From Chersky-806 sp036502405 (GTDB lineage: Bacteria > Actinomycetota > Acidimicrobiia > IMCC26256 > JAENVU01), in assembly GCA_036502405.1 (NCBI GenBank), contig DASXYP010000066.1, forward strand, positions 7,401-71,400: 64,000 nucleotides of DNA. The letters run 5' to 3'. The position numbers and the translations under genes were made by a program. The notes under the pieces were generated by a model, which worked only from the letters and a program-made list of their open reading frames with translations, was not told the origin of the DNA and ran no database searches. This document shows, piece after piece, positions 25,300-34,322 of this stretch; position 1 is the stretch's first letter; the number at the start of each line of letters is the position of its first letter.

Positions 25300-25312
25300 A
25301 GGGGTGAACATA
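25287..25312. promoter_or_regulatory. Palindromic ArsR operator overlapping the start codon
   Basis: Two perfect 11-base arms, TATGTTCACCC (25287–25297) and GGGTGAACATA (25302–25312), flank a four-base spacer. AT-rich arms in a GC-rich region and position over the arsR start are what an autoregulatory ArsR site looks like. A bound repressor would block both RNA polymerase and the first codon of a leaderless message. Confidence 0.8.
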
Positions 25313-25388
25313 CCGGGTCGCGCCCGGGAACGCAACCCCCGGCGTCAAAGCCTTCGCGCCGCTGGGGCGCCGGCTTAGGTTCCGCACC

Positions 25389-26396
25389 ATGCGCAGCCGT
25401 CCATCCGACCTGGACGACGAGCGGCTCCTCCGCACCCTCGACGCCGGTTGGGGTCTGCGGGCCGGCTCGCTGACCTACGTGCCGGAAGGCGGCGGCAGCC
25501 ACCACTGGACGCTGGTCGGCGACGACGGCCGGCACCACTTCGTCACGGTCGACGAGCTCGACGACAAGGACTGGATGGCCGACACCAGGCCCGCCGTCCT
25601 CGACGGGCTCGGTCGTGCGCTCCGAACGGCGTGCGCGCTGCGCGACCTGTCCGGACTCGAGTTCGTCGTGGCTCCGGTCATCGCGCGCGACGGTGGTGTC
25701 CTGCAACGCATCGACGATCGCTATGTCGTCTCCGTGTTCCCGTACCTCACCGGCCACTCGTACCCGTTCGGGCCGTACCCGGACGCCGAGCTTCGACATC
25801 GCGCGCTCGACCTCGTCGCCGCACTGCACCGGGCGACCCCTGTGGTCCGTGACCTCGCGTCCCGACCAGCTCCCCGCTTCGGTGGCGAACGTGACCTGGC
25901 GGCGTTCCTCGCCGATCCCACCCGCCCGTGGAATGCCGGACCCTTTTCCGAGCTCACGCGGGCACGCTTCGCGCAACACGGCCGCGGGCTGGAGCAGCTC
26001 GTCGCCGGGTTCGCGGCTCTCATCGACCGCACCGAACCGGCGCGGTCGAATCCGGTCATCACGCACGGAGAGCCGCACCCCGGCAACCTCATGTGCGTCG
26101 ACGACGGCCTCGTCCTGATCGACTGGGACACGGTGGCGCTGGCGGCGCCCGAGCGCGACCTCGCGTTGATCGTCACCGACGACGAGGACGGCGAGCGCTA
26201 CCAGCAGGCCACCGGGCACACGGTCGACGGTGACGCAATCACCCTCTACCGGCTGCGCTGGTACCTGGACGACCTCGCGAGCGCGGTGCGCATGTTCCGA
26301 CATCCCCATCGCGCCACCGCGGACACGCGACGGTGGTCCGACGGCGTCGAGGCCCAGCTCGAGCAGCTCCCGAGCTGGCTGGCCCGCGTCGGCTGA
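25389..26396 (+). CDS. Aminoglycoside phosphotransferase (APH)-fold kinase
   Basis: 335 residues with the protein-kinase-like APH fold. Catalytic loop ITHGEPHPGNLM (about residues 223–234, the usual HGDxxxxN with Glu for Asp) and the metal-binding LIDWDTVALAAPERDLALI are plain. The C-terminal part resembles spectinomycin/hygromycin-type phosphotransferases, but small-molecule kinases of primary metabolism share this fold, so drug resistance is not implied. Divergent from the ArsR operon with 76–89 bases between starts. Confidence 0.85.
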   Translation: MRSRPSDLDDERLLRTLDAGWGLRAGSLTYVPEGGGSHHWTLVGDDGRHHFVTVDELDDKDWMADTRPAVLDGLGRALRTACALRDLSGLEFVVAPVIARDGGVLQRIDDRYVVSVFPYLTGHSYPFGPYPDAELRHRALDLVAALHRATPVVRDLASRPAPRFGGERDLAAFLADPTRPWNAGPFSELTRARFAQHGRGLEQLVAGFAALIDRTEPARSNPVITHGEPHPGNLMCVDDGLVLIDWDTVALAAPERDLALIVTDDEDGERYQQATGHTVDGDAITLYRLRWYLDDLASAVRMFRHPHRATADTRRWSDGVEAQLEQLPSWLARVG

Positions 26397-26482
26397 GGAT
26401 GACGCGGCCATCCGAGGGCCGCGAGGGCCTTTCTCGGCGCCGGGCGCACCGGTACGGTGGCGCAACGACGGAAGGGGCAGAC

Positions 26483-27055
26483 ATGGATCAGGTGCGGACG
26501 CTCGAGCTGGCGCTGGACGAGCTGACCGGGGTGATCGGCGCGCTCGACGACTCCCAGATGGACGTGGTCACGAACTGCGACCCGTGGACGGTGCGCCGCC
26601 TCGCGAGCCATGCCGTGAACAACCAGCTGCTCTGGGCCGGCATGGTGACCGGCGAGGACATCGTGTCGGCCGAGGTCACGATGGGCGCGGTCGCCTACGA
26701 CGGTGATCTCGGTCCGTTGGCCGAGGACGCCGAGCGACGGTCCCTGGCGATGTGGAGCACCGGCGGGGTGCTGGACCAGGTGCATGCGACCCCGTTCGGG
26801 GAGCTGCCGGGAACCGTGGTCATCAACTTCCCCACCGTCGACGCACTCGCGCACGCCTGGGACCTCTCGGCGAGCATCGGAAGTGCGATCGAGTTCCCGA
26901 CGGAGGCGATACCGGCGTTCGCCGCCGTCGTCGAAGCGACGTGCACCGACCACGCCCGGGAGGTCGGCATCATCCAGGCGGTCACCGAGCCTCCGGTCGA
27001 CGCCACGGAGACCGAGCGCCTGATGGCGGCCGCGGGTCGCGCCATCTCGCGCTAG
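26483..27055 (+). CDS. TIGR03086-type mycothiol-isomerase-fold protein
   Basis: 190 residues from ATG 26483. It matches the DinB/MDMPI four-helix fold: CDPWTVRRLASHAVNNQLLW carries the first metal-site histidine, and FPTVDALAHAWDLSASIG a second. In actinobacteria this family includes mycothiol-dependent isomerases and transferases, so the organism probably makes mycothiol. The precise substrate is not evident. It precedes an MFS exporter gene by 82 bases on the same strand, a plausible detoxification pair. Confidence 0.85.
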   Translation: MDQVRTLELALDELTGVIGALDDSQMDVVTNCDPWTVRRLASHAVNNQLLWAGMVTGEDIVSAEVTMGAVAYDGDLGPLAEDAERRSLAMWSTGGVLDQVHATPFGELPGTVVINFPTVDALAHAWDLSASIGSAIEFPTEAIPAFAAVVEATCTDHAREVGIIQAVTEPPVDATETERLMAAAGRAISR

Positions 27056-27137
27056 CAAACCCGGCGGCGATCCGAACGGGCCACCCGGTTCGAGGGATCG
27101 ACCGCCGGCTCCCGCCCGCCGCGTAGCCTCGCCCGGC

Positions 27138-28712
27138 GTGAGCACGACCACCGCGACCCGGCGCGGCACGTGGACGCTCGTCGCGACCGGGCTCGGCCTG
27201 TTCATGATCTTCCTCGACGCGATGATCGTGAACGTCGCGCTCCCCGACATCCAACGCGACTTCGGCACCGGCGAGTCGGGGATGCAGTGGGTGGTCGCGG
27301 GCTACAGCCTGACCATGGCGATGTTCATGATGTCGGGCGGGACCTTCAGCGACCACTTCGGGCGGCGGAGGGCGTACATCGTCGGGATCGTGGTCTTCTG
27401 CGTGGCGTCAGTGCTGTGCGGCATCGCCCCCGGGATCGGCGTGCTGATCGCCGCGCGCGGCCTGCAGGGCGTCGGCGCGGCGATCGTCAACGTCACGTCG
27501 CTGGCGCTCGTCGGGGCCGCGTACCCGGATCCGAGCGCGAAGGCGCGCGCGATCGGGATCTGGACCGGCATCGCCGCCGTCGGGCTCGCCATCGGCCCGA
27601 CGCTCGGCGGGGTGCTCACCGAGAACATCGGCTGGCGCAGCATCTTCCTGTTCAATCCGCTCATCGGAATCGCCGCGATCGTCCTGACGCTCCGGGCCGT
27701 CAGCGAGTCCCGCGATCCCGCAAGCCGGAGCTTCGACCTCCCCGGCCAGATCCTCTTCATCGCCGGGATCGGTGTGCTCACCTACGCACTGATCCAGGGC
27801 GGCCACAGCGGCTGGCTCTCGCCGCCGATCCTCGCGTGCTTCGCGGCGTCCGTCGTCGTGCTCGTGCTCTTCGTTCGATACGAGCTGCACGCCGCCGACC
27901 CGATGATGGACATCCACGTGTTCCGGGACCGGGTGTACGACGCGGCGAACTACGCCGTCTTCGCCACGTTGTTCTGCATCTACGGAACGTTGTTCATCAT
28001 CACGCAGTACTTCCAGAACGTGCGCGCCTACAGTCCCGAGAAGACGGGCGTGCTCATGCTCGCCATGACGATCCCGACGATCATCCTCTCGCCGATCACG
28101 GGTCGGGTCGTAGCGGCGCGTGGCGCCCGGAGGCCGACGTTGATCGGGCTCGGCTGCGTGGTGATCGGAACCGGCATCCTCGCGGCGTCGAACGCGGGGA
28201 CGCTGTGGGTGACCCTGGTCGCCCTGGCGTTCGTCGGGTCGGCCGGTGGGGTGTCCGTCGCGGCCGCCACGAGCGAGGCGATGAGCTCGATCCCTCCGGA
28301 GCGCTCCGGGATGGCGTCCGGCATCCTGAGCTCGCAACGGGCGATCGGCTCGACGGCCGGCTTCGCCATCATGGGCAGCATCCTCGCGGTGACGATCTCG
28401 ATCGCGCTCCCCCACAACCTGAAGCCCGTCATCCCGGACGCGACCGAGCGCAACCAGGTCGTGCAGCAGGTCGTCGACGACGCCAACCCGCACGCGATCG
28501 CGAGTCTCATCGGACCGGGGAAGCCGCTGCCGGACAACGTCACCAAGGACGACGACGCGCTCGACGCGGCCGACGACGCCTTCATCGACGGCATCAGGAT
28601 CGCGATGCTCGTCGGCTTCCTCGTGTCGCTGAGTGCCCTGCTCATCGGCTGGCGCCTGTTCCCACGTGGGCGGGAGCGCGTCGACGAGGAGGCCGCGCTC
28701 GAGCCCGGCTGA
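27138..28712 (+). CDS. MFS drug exporter, DHA2 (14-helix) family
   Basis: 524 residues, GTG start. Motif A-type loop SDHFGRRRAYIVGIVVF, motif D/N-terminal LFMIFLDAMIVNVALPDIQ and motif C-type GIWTGIAAVGLAIGPTLGGVL all fit EmrB/QacA proton antiporters with 14 helices. The late loop ANPHAIASLIGPGKPLPDN is a large extracytoplasmic segment before the last helix. Substrate unknown; such pumps export drugs, dyes or fatty acids. Downstream, the cyclase–LuxR gene begins after 47 bases and might share the transcript. Confidence 0.93.
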   Translation: MSTTTATRRGTWTLVATGLGLFMIFLDAMIVNVALPDIQRDFGTGESGMQWVVAGYSLTMAMFMMSGGTFSDHFGRRRAYIVGIVVFCVASVLCGIAPGIGVLIAARGLQGVGAAIVNVTSLALVGAAYPDPSAKARAIGIWTGIAAVGLAIGPTLGGVLTENIGWRSIFLFNPLIGIAAIVLTLRAVSESRDPASRSFDLPGQILFIAGIGVLTYALIQGGHSGWLSPPILACFAASVVVLVLFVRYELHAADPMMDIHVFRDRVYDAANYAVFATLFCIYGTLFIITQYFQNVRAYSPEKTGVLMLAMTIPTIILSPITGRVVAARGARRPTLIGLGCVVIGTGILAASNAGTLWVTLVALAFVGSAGGVSVAAATSEAMSSIPPERSGMASGILSSQRAIGSTAGFAIMGSILAVTISIALPHNLKPVIPDATERNQVVQQVVDDANPHAIASLIGPGKPLPDNVTKDDDALDAADDAFIDGIRIAMLVGFLVSLSALLIGWRLFPRGRERVDEEAALEPG

Positions 28713-28759
28713 TCGGGATGAGGGTCGATCGCTGACGGTCGACGCGGCAGACTCTCCGG

Positions 28760-31693
28760 GTGGCAGGTGCCCCTCCAGCTCGATCCGCGCGGATCCCGGT
28801 CGGGACGGTCACGTTCCTGTTCACGGACATCGAGGACTCGACCCGCCGGTGGGACGAGGATCCCAGCGAGATGGCGGACGCGCTGCGCGTCCACGACGCG
28901 ATCCTGCGGGCCGCGATCGAGCGGCACGACGGCTACGTGTTCGGCACCGGCGGGGACGGGTTCTGCGTCGCGTTCTCGGCCGCCGCCGACGCCGCGAGCG
29001 CCGCGCTCGACGCGCAGCAGGACCTGCGCGATGACAGCACCGTCGATTTCGCGGTTCGCATGGGCCTGCACACGGGCGAGGCGATCGAGCGCGACCGGAG
29101 CTACTTCGGCGGCGAGGTCAACCGCGCCGCCCGTCTGATGTCGATCGCGCACGGTGGCCAGGTGCTCGTGTCGGACGCGACCGAGGTGCTGCTCCGCGAC
29201 CGGGTGGGGATGCGTCCGCTGGGCGAGCACCGGCTGCGAGGGCTGCGCGGACGCATGTCCGTGTACCAGGTGGTCGCCGAGGATCTCCGGGCCGATTTTC
29301 CCGTGCTGCGCAGCATCGACGCCCAGACCGGCAACCTTCCGCAGCACCTGAGCTCGCTGATCGGGCGCGAGGAGATCGTCGGCGAGGTCGCCGAGCTCGT
29401 GCGGGGCAACCGACTGGTCACGCTGACGGGCGTCGGCGGGGTCGGGAAGACCCGGCTCGCGGTCGAGGTCGGCGCGGAGGTCGCCGGCGAGCTCGCCGAC
29501 GGCGCCTGGTTGATCGAGCTCGCGTCGGTGAGCGACCCCGACGCGGTGCCGGCGGCCATTGCGACCGTCCTCGGCATCACGCCGCAGGGCGACACCCCGC
29601 TCATCCAGACCGTCGCGGAGACGCTTGCCGGCCGGGAGCTCCTGCTCGTGGTCGACAACTGCGAGCACATCCTCGTGGAGGCCGCCGCGGCGGTCACGAC
29701 CATCCTCGGCCGCTCCGGACGGGTGCGGGTCGTCGCCACCTCGCGCGAGCCGCTCGGCGTCGTCGGCGAGGCCGCGCTCGCGGTTCCGCCGCTCGCGTGC
29801 GACGACGGCGCGGCCTCGGACGCCGTCGCGCTGTTCGTCGATCGGGCGCAGGTCGTCCGGCCGGAGTTCGGGCTCAACGATCCACAGACGACCGACGCGG
29901 TGACCGCGATCTGCGAGACCGTCGACGGGCTCCCCCTCGGCATCGAGCTCGCGGCGGCGCGCATGGGGGCCATGAACGCGGTCGAGATCCGGGACCGCCT
30001 CGCCGACCGGTTCCGCCTCCTGGAGGGCGCGGCGCCGGCGCCCGAGCGGCAGCTCACCCTCCGGCACGCGGTCGACTGGTCCTACGACCTGCTGACGGAC
30101 GACGAACGTGCGCTCCTCCGCACCACGTCGGTCTTCGCCGGCGGCTTCGACCTGACCGGCCTCGTTGCGGTCGTCGACGACGCGGATGACGTCGACGTGC
30201 TGCGGCGTCTCGACTCGCTGGTCCGCAAGTCCCTCGTGGTGGCCGATCTCACTGCCTCCCGAACCCGCTACGCACTGTTCGAGACCATCCGCCAGTTCGC
30301 GGAAGACCGCCTGGCCGAGCACGGGGGTCTCGAGGACGGGCGCGACCGGCACGCCGCGTACTTCGGACGCGAGGCCGCGACCCGATGGGAGGACTGGGAG
30401 GGGCCCGGGTGGCGGGTCGCGGTCGACTGGGTCGAGGCCGAGCTCGGCAACCTGCGGACCGCGTCCCGCTGGAGTGCGTCACGCGGCGACCTGGACGTCG
30501 CGACCGACGTCGCAGCCCACGCGGGGCTGATGGGGTTCTCCGTCCAGCTGTTCGAGACGCTCGCCTGGGCCGAGGAGCTGCTCGAGCGCGCGACCGCGGC
30601 CGACGTCCGCCGACTCCCCCGCCTCTACACCGCGGCCGGCTACGCGTGCTTCGCGGGACGGGCCGCCGCGGCGCAAGCGAACGCGCACCGGGCCACCGAG
30701 CTCGAACGCGACGCGCGCTACGAGGCGTGCCCGCCCGGATACGCCTCGTTCATCGAGGCGCTGGGCGCGGTCTACTGCGGCGACCTCGACCGCTACGTCG
30801 AGCTCACCGGCGAGGTTGCGCACCGGTACGGGCGCGAGCGCGGCTACGGGTTGTCGTCCTACGTCGACGGGCTCCAGTCGGCCGGGCGCACGGAGGAGGC
30901 GCTGGCGCTCACCGAGGAGTCGGTGTCCGTGGCCCGGACGCTCGGCAATCCGTACTGGATCGCCTACTCGCTGTGGATCGCCGGCATGGCGTTCTCCCAC
31001 ACCGAGCCCCGGCGCGCGCTCGCGGCCTGGGACGAGGGCATGACCGTGGTGCGCGACGAGCGCGTGCACTTCTTCGAGGGCTTCATCGCGCGCGACGCGG
31101 CCCGGCTGCACACGTCGGACGGAGAGCCGGTCGCCGCAATCGGGCTGTTCGCGGAGGCGATCACCGCGTTCCAGCGCGCGGGCAACGTTCCCCAGCTGAT
31201 CATCACCCTCGCCAGTGCGCCGGCCTTGTTCGAGCGGATCGGCCGACCCGAAGCGGCGGCGACCTTGTTGGGCGCGCTCGTGAACGAACCGTCCAGCGCC
31301 CACCACGTCCCCGGGCTCGCCGAGCTCGGCGCCCGGGTCACCCACGACCTCGGACCCAAGCGCGCCGAGCAGCTCACCGCGACCGGTGCCGCGCTCGATC
31401 TCGGCGATGCCGCCGTGTACGCACGCCGGCAGCTCGAAGCCGCCCGCCGAGACCCCGTGCCGATACCACGACCGGAGCGTCCGGGCGGGCTGAGCCGCCG
31501 CGAGGTCGAGGTGCTCCGGCTCGTCGCCGACGGGAGGACCGCGACCGAGATCGCCACCGAGCTGTTCATCTCGAAGCGCACCGCCGAGCACCACATCGCG
31601 CACATCTACACGAAGATCGGCGTGGCGAACCGCGCCGCGGCGACCCGGTGGGCGATGCAGCACCGGGTCGTCGGCGGCACCGTCGACGCCTGA
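28760..31693 (+). CDS. Cyclase-homology/NTPase/TPR/LuxR regulator
   Basis: 977-residue multidomain regulator, GTG start. Residues about 13–175 form a class III nucleotidyl cyclase domain: FTDIEDST (first metal Asp, residue 23), GGDGF (second Asp, 66), VNRAARL (transition-state Asn121 and Arg125). The usual base-selecting Lys before GGDGF is absent (FGTGGDGF), so activity is doubtful or altered. Then an AfsR/STAND-type ATPase with Walker A GVGGVGKT (224–231) and Walker B LLLVVDNCEHIL, a helical TPR-like sensor region (about 560–880), and a C-terminal LuxR helix-turn-helix (LSRREVEVLRLVADGRTATE, about 912–975). Mycobacterial homologues with this order are known (Rv0386, Rv1358 and Rv2488c types). 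Probable transcription factor sensing an unknown ligand. Confidence 0.93.
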   Translation: MAGAPPARSARIPVGTVTFLFTDIEDSTRRWDEDPSEMADALRVHDAILRAAIERHDGYVFGTGGDGFCVAFSAAADAASAALDAQQDLRDDSTVDFAVRMGLHTGEAIERDRSYFGGEVNRAARLMSIAHGGQVLVSDATEVLLRDRVGMRPLGEHRLRGLRGRMSVYQVVAEDLRADFPVLRSIDAQTGNLPQHLSSLIGREEIVGEVAELVRGNRLVTLTGVGGVGKTRLAVEVGAEVAGELADGAWLIELASVSDPDAVPAAIATVLGITPQGDTPLIQTVAETLAGRELLLVVDNCEHILVEAAAAVTTILGRSGRVRVVATSREPLGVVGEAALAVPPLACDDGAASDAVALFVDRAQVVRPEFGLNDPQTTDAVTAICETVDGLPLGIELAAARMGAMNAVEIRDRLADRFRLLEGAAPAPERQLTLRHAVDWSYDLLTDDERALLRTTSVFAGGFDLTGLVAVVDDADDVDVLRRLDSLVRKSLVVADLTASRTRYALFETIRQFAEDRLAEHGGLEDGRDRHAAYFGREAATRWEDWEGPGWRVAVDWVEAELGNLRTASRWSASRGDLDVATDVAAHAGLMGFSVQLFETLAWAEELLERATAADVRRLPRLYTAAGYACFAGRAAAAQANAHRATELERDARYEACPPGYASFIEALGAVYCGDLDRYVELTGEVAHRYGRERGYGLSSYVDGLQSAGRTEEALALTEESVSVARTLGNPYWIAYSLWIAGMAFSHTEPRRALAAWDEGMTVVRDERVHFFEGFIARDAARLHTSDGEPVAAIGLFAEAITAFQRAGNVPQLIITLASAPALFERIGRPEAAATLLGALVNEPSSAHHVPGLAELGARVTHDLGPKRAEQLTATGAALDLGDAAVYARRQLEAARRDPVPIPRPERPGGLSRREVEVLRLVADGRTATEIATELFISKRTAEHHIAHIYTKIGVANRAAATRWAMQHRVVGGTVDA

Positions 31694-31726
31694 CCCGACG
31701 CGCGCCAGCCCGAACTTGCGTCGAAC

Positions 31727-31745
31727 GAGCCGCGTGACGCGGCTC
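31727..31745 (+). terminator. Hairpin after the cyclase–LuxR gene
   Basis: GAGCCGCG (31727–31734) pairs perfectly with CGCGGCTC (31738–31745) around a three-base loop, 33 bases after the stop codon. It lacks a T-tract, as many actinobacterial terminators do. It separates the regulator from the next transcription unit. Confidence 0.5.
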
Positions 31746-31765
31746 GAGTGACGCAGGAACGGAGG

Positions 31766-31785
31766 TACCCATCGGCAAATGGGTA
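31766..31785. promoter_or_regulatory. Inverted repeat upstream of the 31882 gene
   Basis: TACCCAT (31766–31772) and ATGGGTA (31779–31785) form a perfect 7-base palindrome with a six-base AT-richer spacer, about 100 bases upstream of the next gene pair. It has the look of a repressor site. No cognate regulator is assigned. Confidence 0.35.
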
Positions 31786-31881
31786 GGTCTACCGATGCCG
31801 CGCGAGCGGCCCCTCCGGACAATGGGACCTGCCCCGGCCAACCCCGGCCGGCGGCGCAACCGAAACCGAAGGGAAGTCACC

Positions 31882-32154
31882 ATGCTGCTCGCAACCACGA
31901 CGGTCGAGGACGTCGACCGGTTCCTCGAAGTGTTCGGCACCAAGGGCGCCGAGAAGCGCTCGCTCCACGGCTCCAAGGGCTCGACCGTCTTCCGTGACCC
32001 GGCCGAGGAGAACCGGGTGTGGGTGCTGTTCGACTGGGACGAGACCGGCTGGGCCGCGTTCGTCACCGACCCGACGGTCCCCCCGATCCTCAAGGAGGCC
32101 GGCCACCTGACCAAGCCCGAGTCGGCCGCCCTGGTCGGCCGCTACGACGCGTAG
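31882..32154 (+). CDS. Small hypothetical protein, dimeric alpha/beta-type
   Basis: 90 residues from ATG 31882, with GAAGGGAAG upstream as a ribosome-binding site. The pattern LLATTTVEDVDRFLEVFGTKG, STVFRDPAEENRVWVLFDWDE, WAAFVTDPTVPPILKEAG alternates strand and helix as in ferredoxin-like dimeric alpha/beta-barrel proteins (antibiotic-monooxygenase-like), but no catalytic residues are evident. It ends 12 bases before the signal-less Liv-type binding-protein gene, so the two are one operon and probably one function. Confidence 0.75.
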   Translation: MLLATTTVEDVDRFLEVFGTKGAEKRSLHGSKGSTVFRDPAEENRVWVLFDWDETGWAAFVTDPTVPPILKEAGHLTKPESAALVGRYDA

Positions 32155-32166
32155 GGGGACGGGACG

Positions 32167-33288
32167 ATGACGAACGCAAACGATCGATCGGCCCGGGTCG
32201 GGCTGATCACCGACCAGTCCGGAGCGCTCTCCTTCATGGGGATCGCCAACGCCAACGTCGCTCGGATGGTGATCGACGACATCAACGCGAGCGGTGGCCT
32301 CCTCGGCCGTCCGGTCGAGCTGTTCATCGAGGACAGCGCGACCGACGACGAGGTCGCCGAGGCCCGAGCGGCGAAGCTCGTCGAGCGCAACGGTGTCGAC
32401 GTGGTGATCGGCGGCATCTACAGCTCGACCCGCGACGCCATCAAGCGGCCTGTGGTCGACGAGGCGAAGACGCTCTACCTGTACCCCGAGCAGTACGAGG
32501 GCCAGGTGTGCGACCCGCTGATCTTCTGCACCGGCCCGGTGCCGGCGCAGCAGATCGAGCCGTTCTTCCCGTGGCTGATGCGGGAGACGGGGGCCAAGAC
32601 CTTCTTCATGCCGTCGGCCGACTACATCTGGCCGCAGGTCATGAACAAGAAGGTGCGGGAGGTCGTGAGCGCCGAGGGTGGCTCCGTCGTCGGCGAGGAG
32701 TACTTCCCGCTCGACCACATGGACTACGACCGGGTGGTCGACGACATCATGGCGAGCGGCGCCGACGTGGTGTTCAACACGATCGTCCCGCCGGGCCTCA
32801 CGCCGTTCCTCGAGCGGCTGCACGACGCCGGGTTCTCGGCTCGGGGAGGGACGATCGTCTGCACGTACTTCGACGAGAACTTCCTGAACCTCGTGCCCGC
32901 GGAGCACGTCGAAGGCCTGTACGGCTGCCTGGACTACTACCGGGCGGTGGACGACCCGTTCAGCATCGACCTGCTCAACCGGTACGACGGGCGCTTCCCG
33001 GGGAGCGCGATGTTCACGGCGGGGAGCGCGTGCACCGGGACCTACCGGGCGTTCAAGCTCTGGGAGACTGCCGTCAACGAGGCCGGCTCGCTCGACCAGG
33101 CGGCGATCATCACGGCGCTGGACCACGCCAAGATCGAGCAGGGCCCGGGCGGCCCCGCCGAGATGGTGCCGGGGCAGCACCACGTGCGGATGAACATGTA
33201 CATCGCCCGCTCGGTGGGCGGGACCTTCGAGGTGGTCCGGAGCCTGGGCCACATCGACCCGAAGGAGTGCGAGGTCACCTCGGCCTGA
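32167..33288 (+). CDS. Signal-less Liv/AmiC-type ligand-binding protein
   Basis: 373 residues of the periplasmic-binding-protein type I family (Peripla_BP_5/urea- or amide-binding branch): ARVGLITDQSGALSFMGIAN, NASGGLLGRPVELFIEDSA, VIGGIYSSTRDAIKRPVVDE, VFNTIVPPGLTPFLERL, AFKLWETAVNEAGS. Unusually there is no signal peptide: the protein opens MTNANDRSARVGL and goes straight into the first strand. It is thus cytosolic, as is AmiC, the amide sensor that controls an antiterminator. No transporter genes adjoin it; its partner is the 90-residue protein upstream. A sensor role is likelier than transport. Confidence 0.85.
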   Translation: MTNANDRSARVGLITDQSGALSFMGIANANVARMVIDDINASGGLLGRPVELFIEDSATDDEVAEARAAKLVERNGVDVVIGGIYSSTRDAIKRPVVDEAKTLYLYPEQYEGQVCDPLIFCTGPVPAQQIEPFFPWLMRETGAKTFFMPSADYIWPQVMNKKVREVVSAEGGSVVGEEYFPLDHMDYDRVVDDIMASGADVVFNTIVPPGLTPFLERLHDAGFSARGGTIVCTYFDENFLNLVPAEHVEGLYGCLDYYRAVDDPFSIDLLNRYDGRFPGSAMFTAGSACTGTYRAFKLWETAVNEAGSLDQAAIITALDHAKIEQGPGGPAEMVPGQHHVRMNMYIARSVGGTFEVVRSLGHIDPKECEVTSA

Positions 33289-33449
33289 TCACACCTGAGC
33301 GTTCTGTAACCCGGCGGTGCCGGTGCCGACCCGATCGTCGGCGCCGGCATCGCCGCGCCCTGCGCACCCCGACGCGTACGAGTCGGTTGACACTCCAGCG
33401 CGATCGGCGCACCGTGTTTCGGGGGCGCCGGCGAGAGGAGGCAGTCCGC

Positions 33450-34274
33450 ATGAGCTTCGTGACCACGGGCGACGGTACGGAGATCTTCTACAAGGACTGG
33501 GGCGAGGGTCAGCCGGTGGTGTTCCACCACGGCTGGCCACTCAGCGCCGACGACTGGGACGCCCAGATGATGTTCTTCGTGCAGCACGGGTACCGGGTCA
33601 TCGCGCACGACCGCCGTGGCCACGGCCGGTCGACCCAGACCTCGGGCGGCCACGACATGGACACCTACGCCGCGGACGCCGCGGCCGTCGCCAACCAGCT
33701 CGACCTCCGTGACGCGATCCACATCGGGCACTCGACCGGAGGCGGAGAGGTCGCTCGGTACGTCGCCCAGCACGGCGACGGTCGGGTGGCCAAGGCCGTG
33801 CTGATCAGCTCGGTGCCGCCACTGATGCTCAAGACCGACGCGAACCCCGGTGGCCTGCCGATTGACGTCTTCGACGGCTTCCGGGAGGGTACCGGCTTCA
33901 ATCGGGCCCAGTTCTTCCTCGACGTCGCGTCGGGACCCTTCTACGGCTTCAACCGACCGGGGGCAAAGGTGTCGGAGGGTGTGATCCGGAACTGGTGGCG
34001 CCAGGGGATGATGGGCAGCGTCAAGGCCCACTACGAGGGCATCAAGGCATTCTCGGAGACCGATCAGACCGAGGACGTCGAGGCGATCGACGTCCCTACA
34101 TTGGTGCTCCACGGCGACGACGACCAGATCGTGCCGATCGCCGACTCGTCCGAGCTGACGATCAATCTCCTCAAGCACGGCACGCTGAAGGTGTATCCCG
34201 GGTTCCCGCACGGCATGTGCACCACCCACGCCGACGTGATCAACCCGGACATCCTCGCTTTCATCCAGTCGTGA
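33450..34274 (+). CDS. Alpha/beta hydrolase, non-heme haloperoxidase-like
   Basis: 274 residues from ATG 33450 with GAGAGGAGG upstream. Catalytic triad visible: Ser95 in GHSTGGGE (about 93–100), Asp in HGDDDQIVP (about 226) and His in FPHGM (about 255); the oxyanion stretch is VFHHGWPLSADDWD. This matches cofactor-free chloroperoxidases/perhydrolases, which in practice act as esterases. No signal peptide. A lone TTGACA at 33387–33392 could be a -35 element, but the matching -10 is unclear. Confidence 0.9.
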   Translation: MSFVTTGDGTEIFYKDWGEGQPVVFHHGWPLSADDWDAQMMFFVQHGYRVIAHDRRGHGRSTQTSGGHDMDTYAADAAAVANQLDLRDAIHIGHSTGGGEVARYVAQHGDGRVAKAVLISSVPPLMLKTDANPGGLPIDVFDGFREGTGFNRAQFFLDVASGPFYGFNRPGAKVSEGVIRNWWRQGMMGSVKAHYEGIKAFSETDQTEDVEAIDVPTLVLHGDDDQIVPIADSSELTINLLKHGTLKVYPGFPHGMCTTHADVINPDILAFIQS

Positions 34275-34322
34275 CCACGAGGCGACCGACATCGCCCCGG
34301 GACGCACGGAGGCCCCGATGAC

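Noticed and set aside
25389..26396. Antibiotic-resistance call for the APH-fold gene
   Set aside because: The fold is shared with many metabolic kinases and nothing in the context points to an antibiotic substrate.
28028..30352. 774-residue open frame on the minus strand
   Set aside because: Antisense to the MFS exporter and the cyclase–LuxR gene, both of which carry clear motifs. Low-complexity Arg/Asp/Glu composition.
31789..33252. 487-residue open frame on the minus strand
   Set aside because: Antisense to the signal-less Liv-type gene, which has a full family pattern and a coupled neighbour.
33387..33415. Promoter with TTGACA before the haloperoxidase-like gene
   Set aside because: The -35 hexamer is perfect but no convincing -10 lies 16–18 bases on, so I left it out as a feature.
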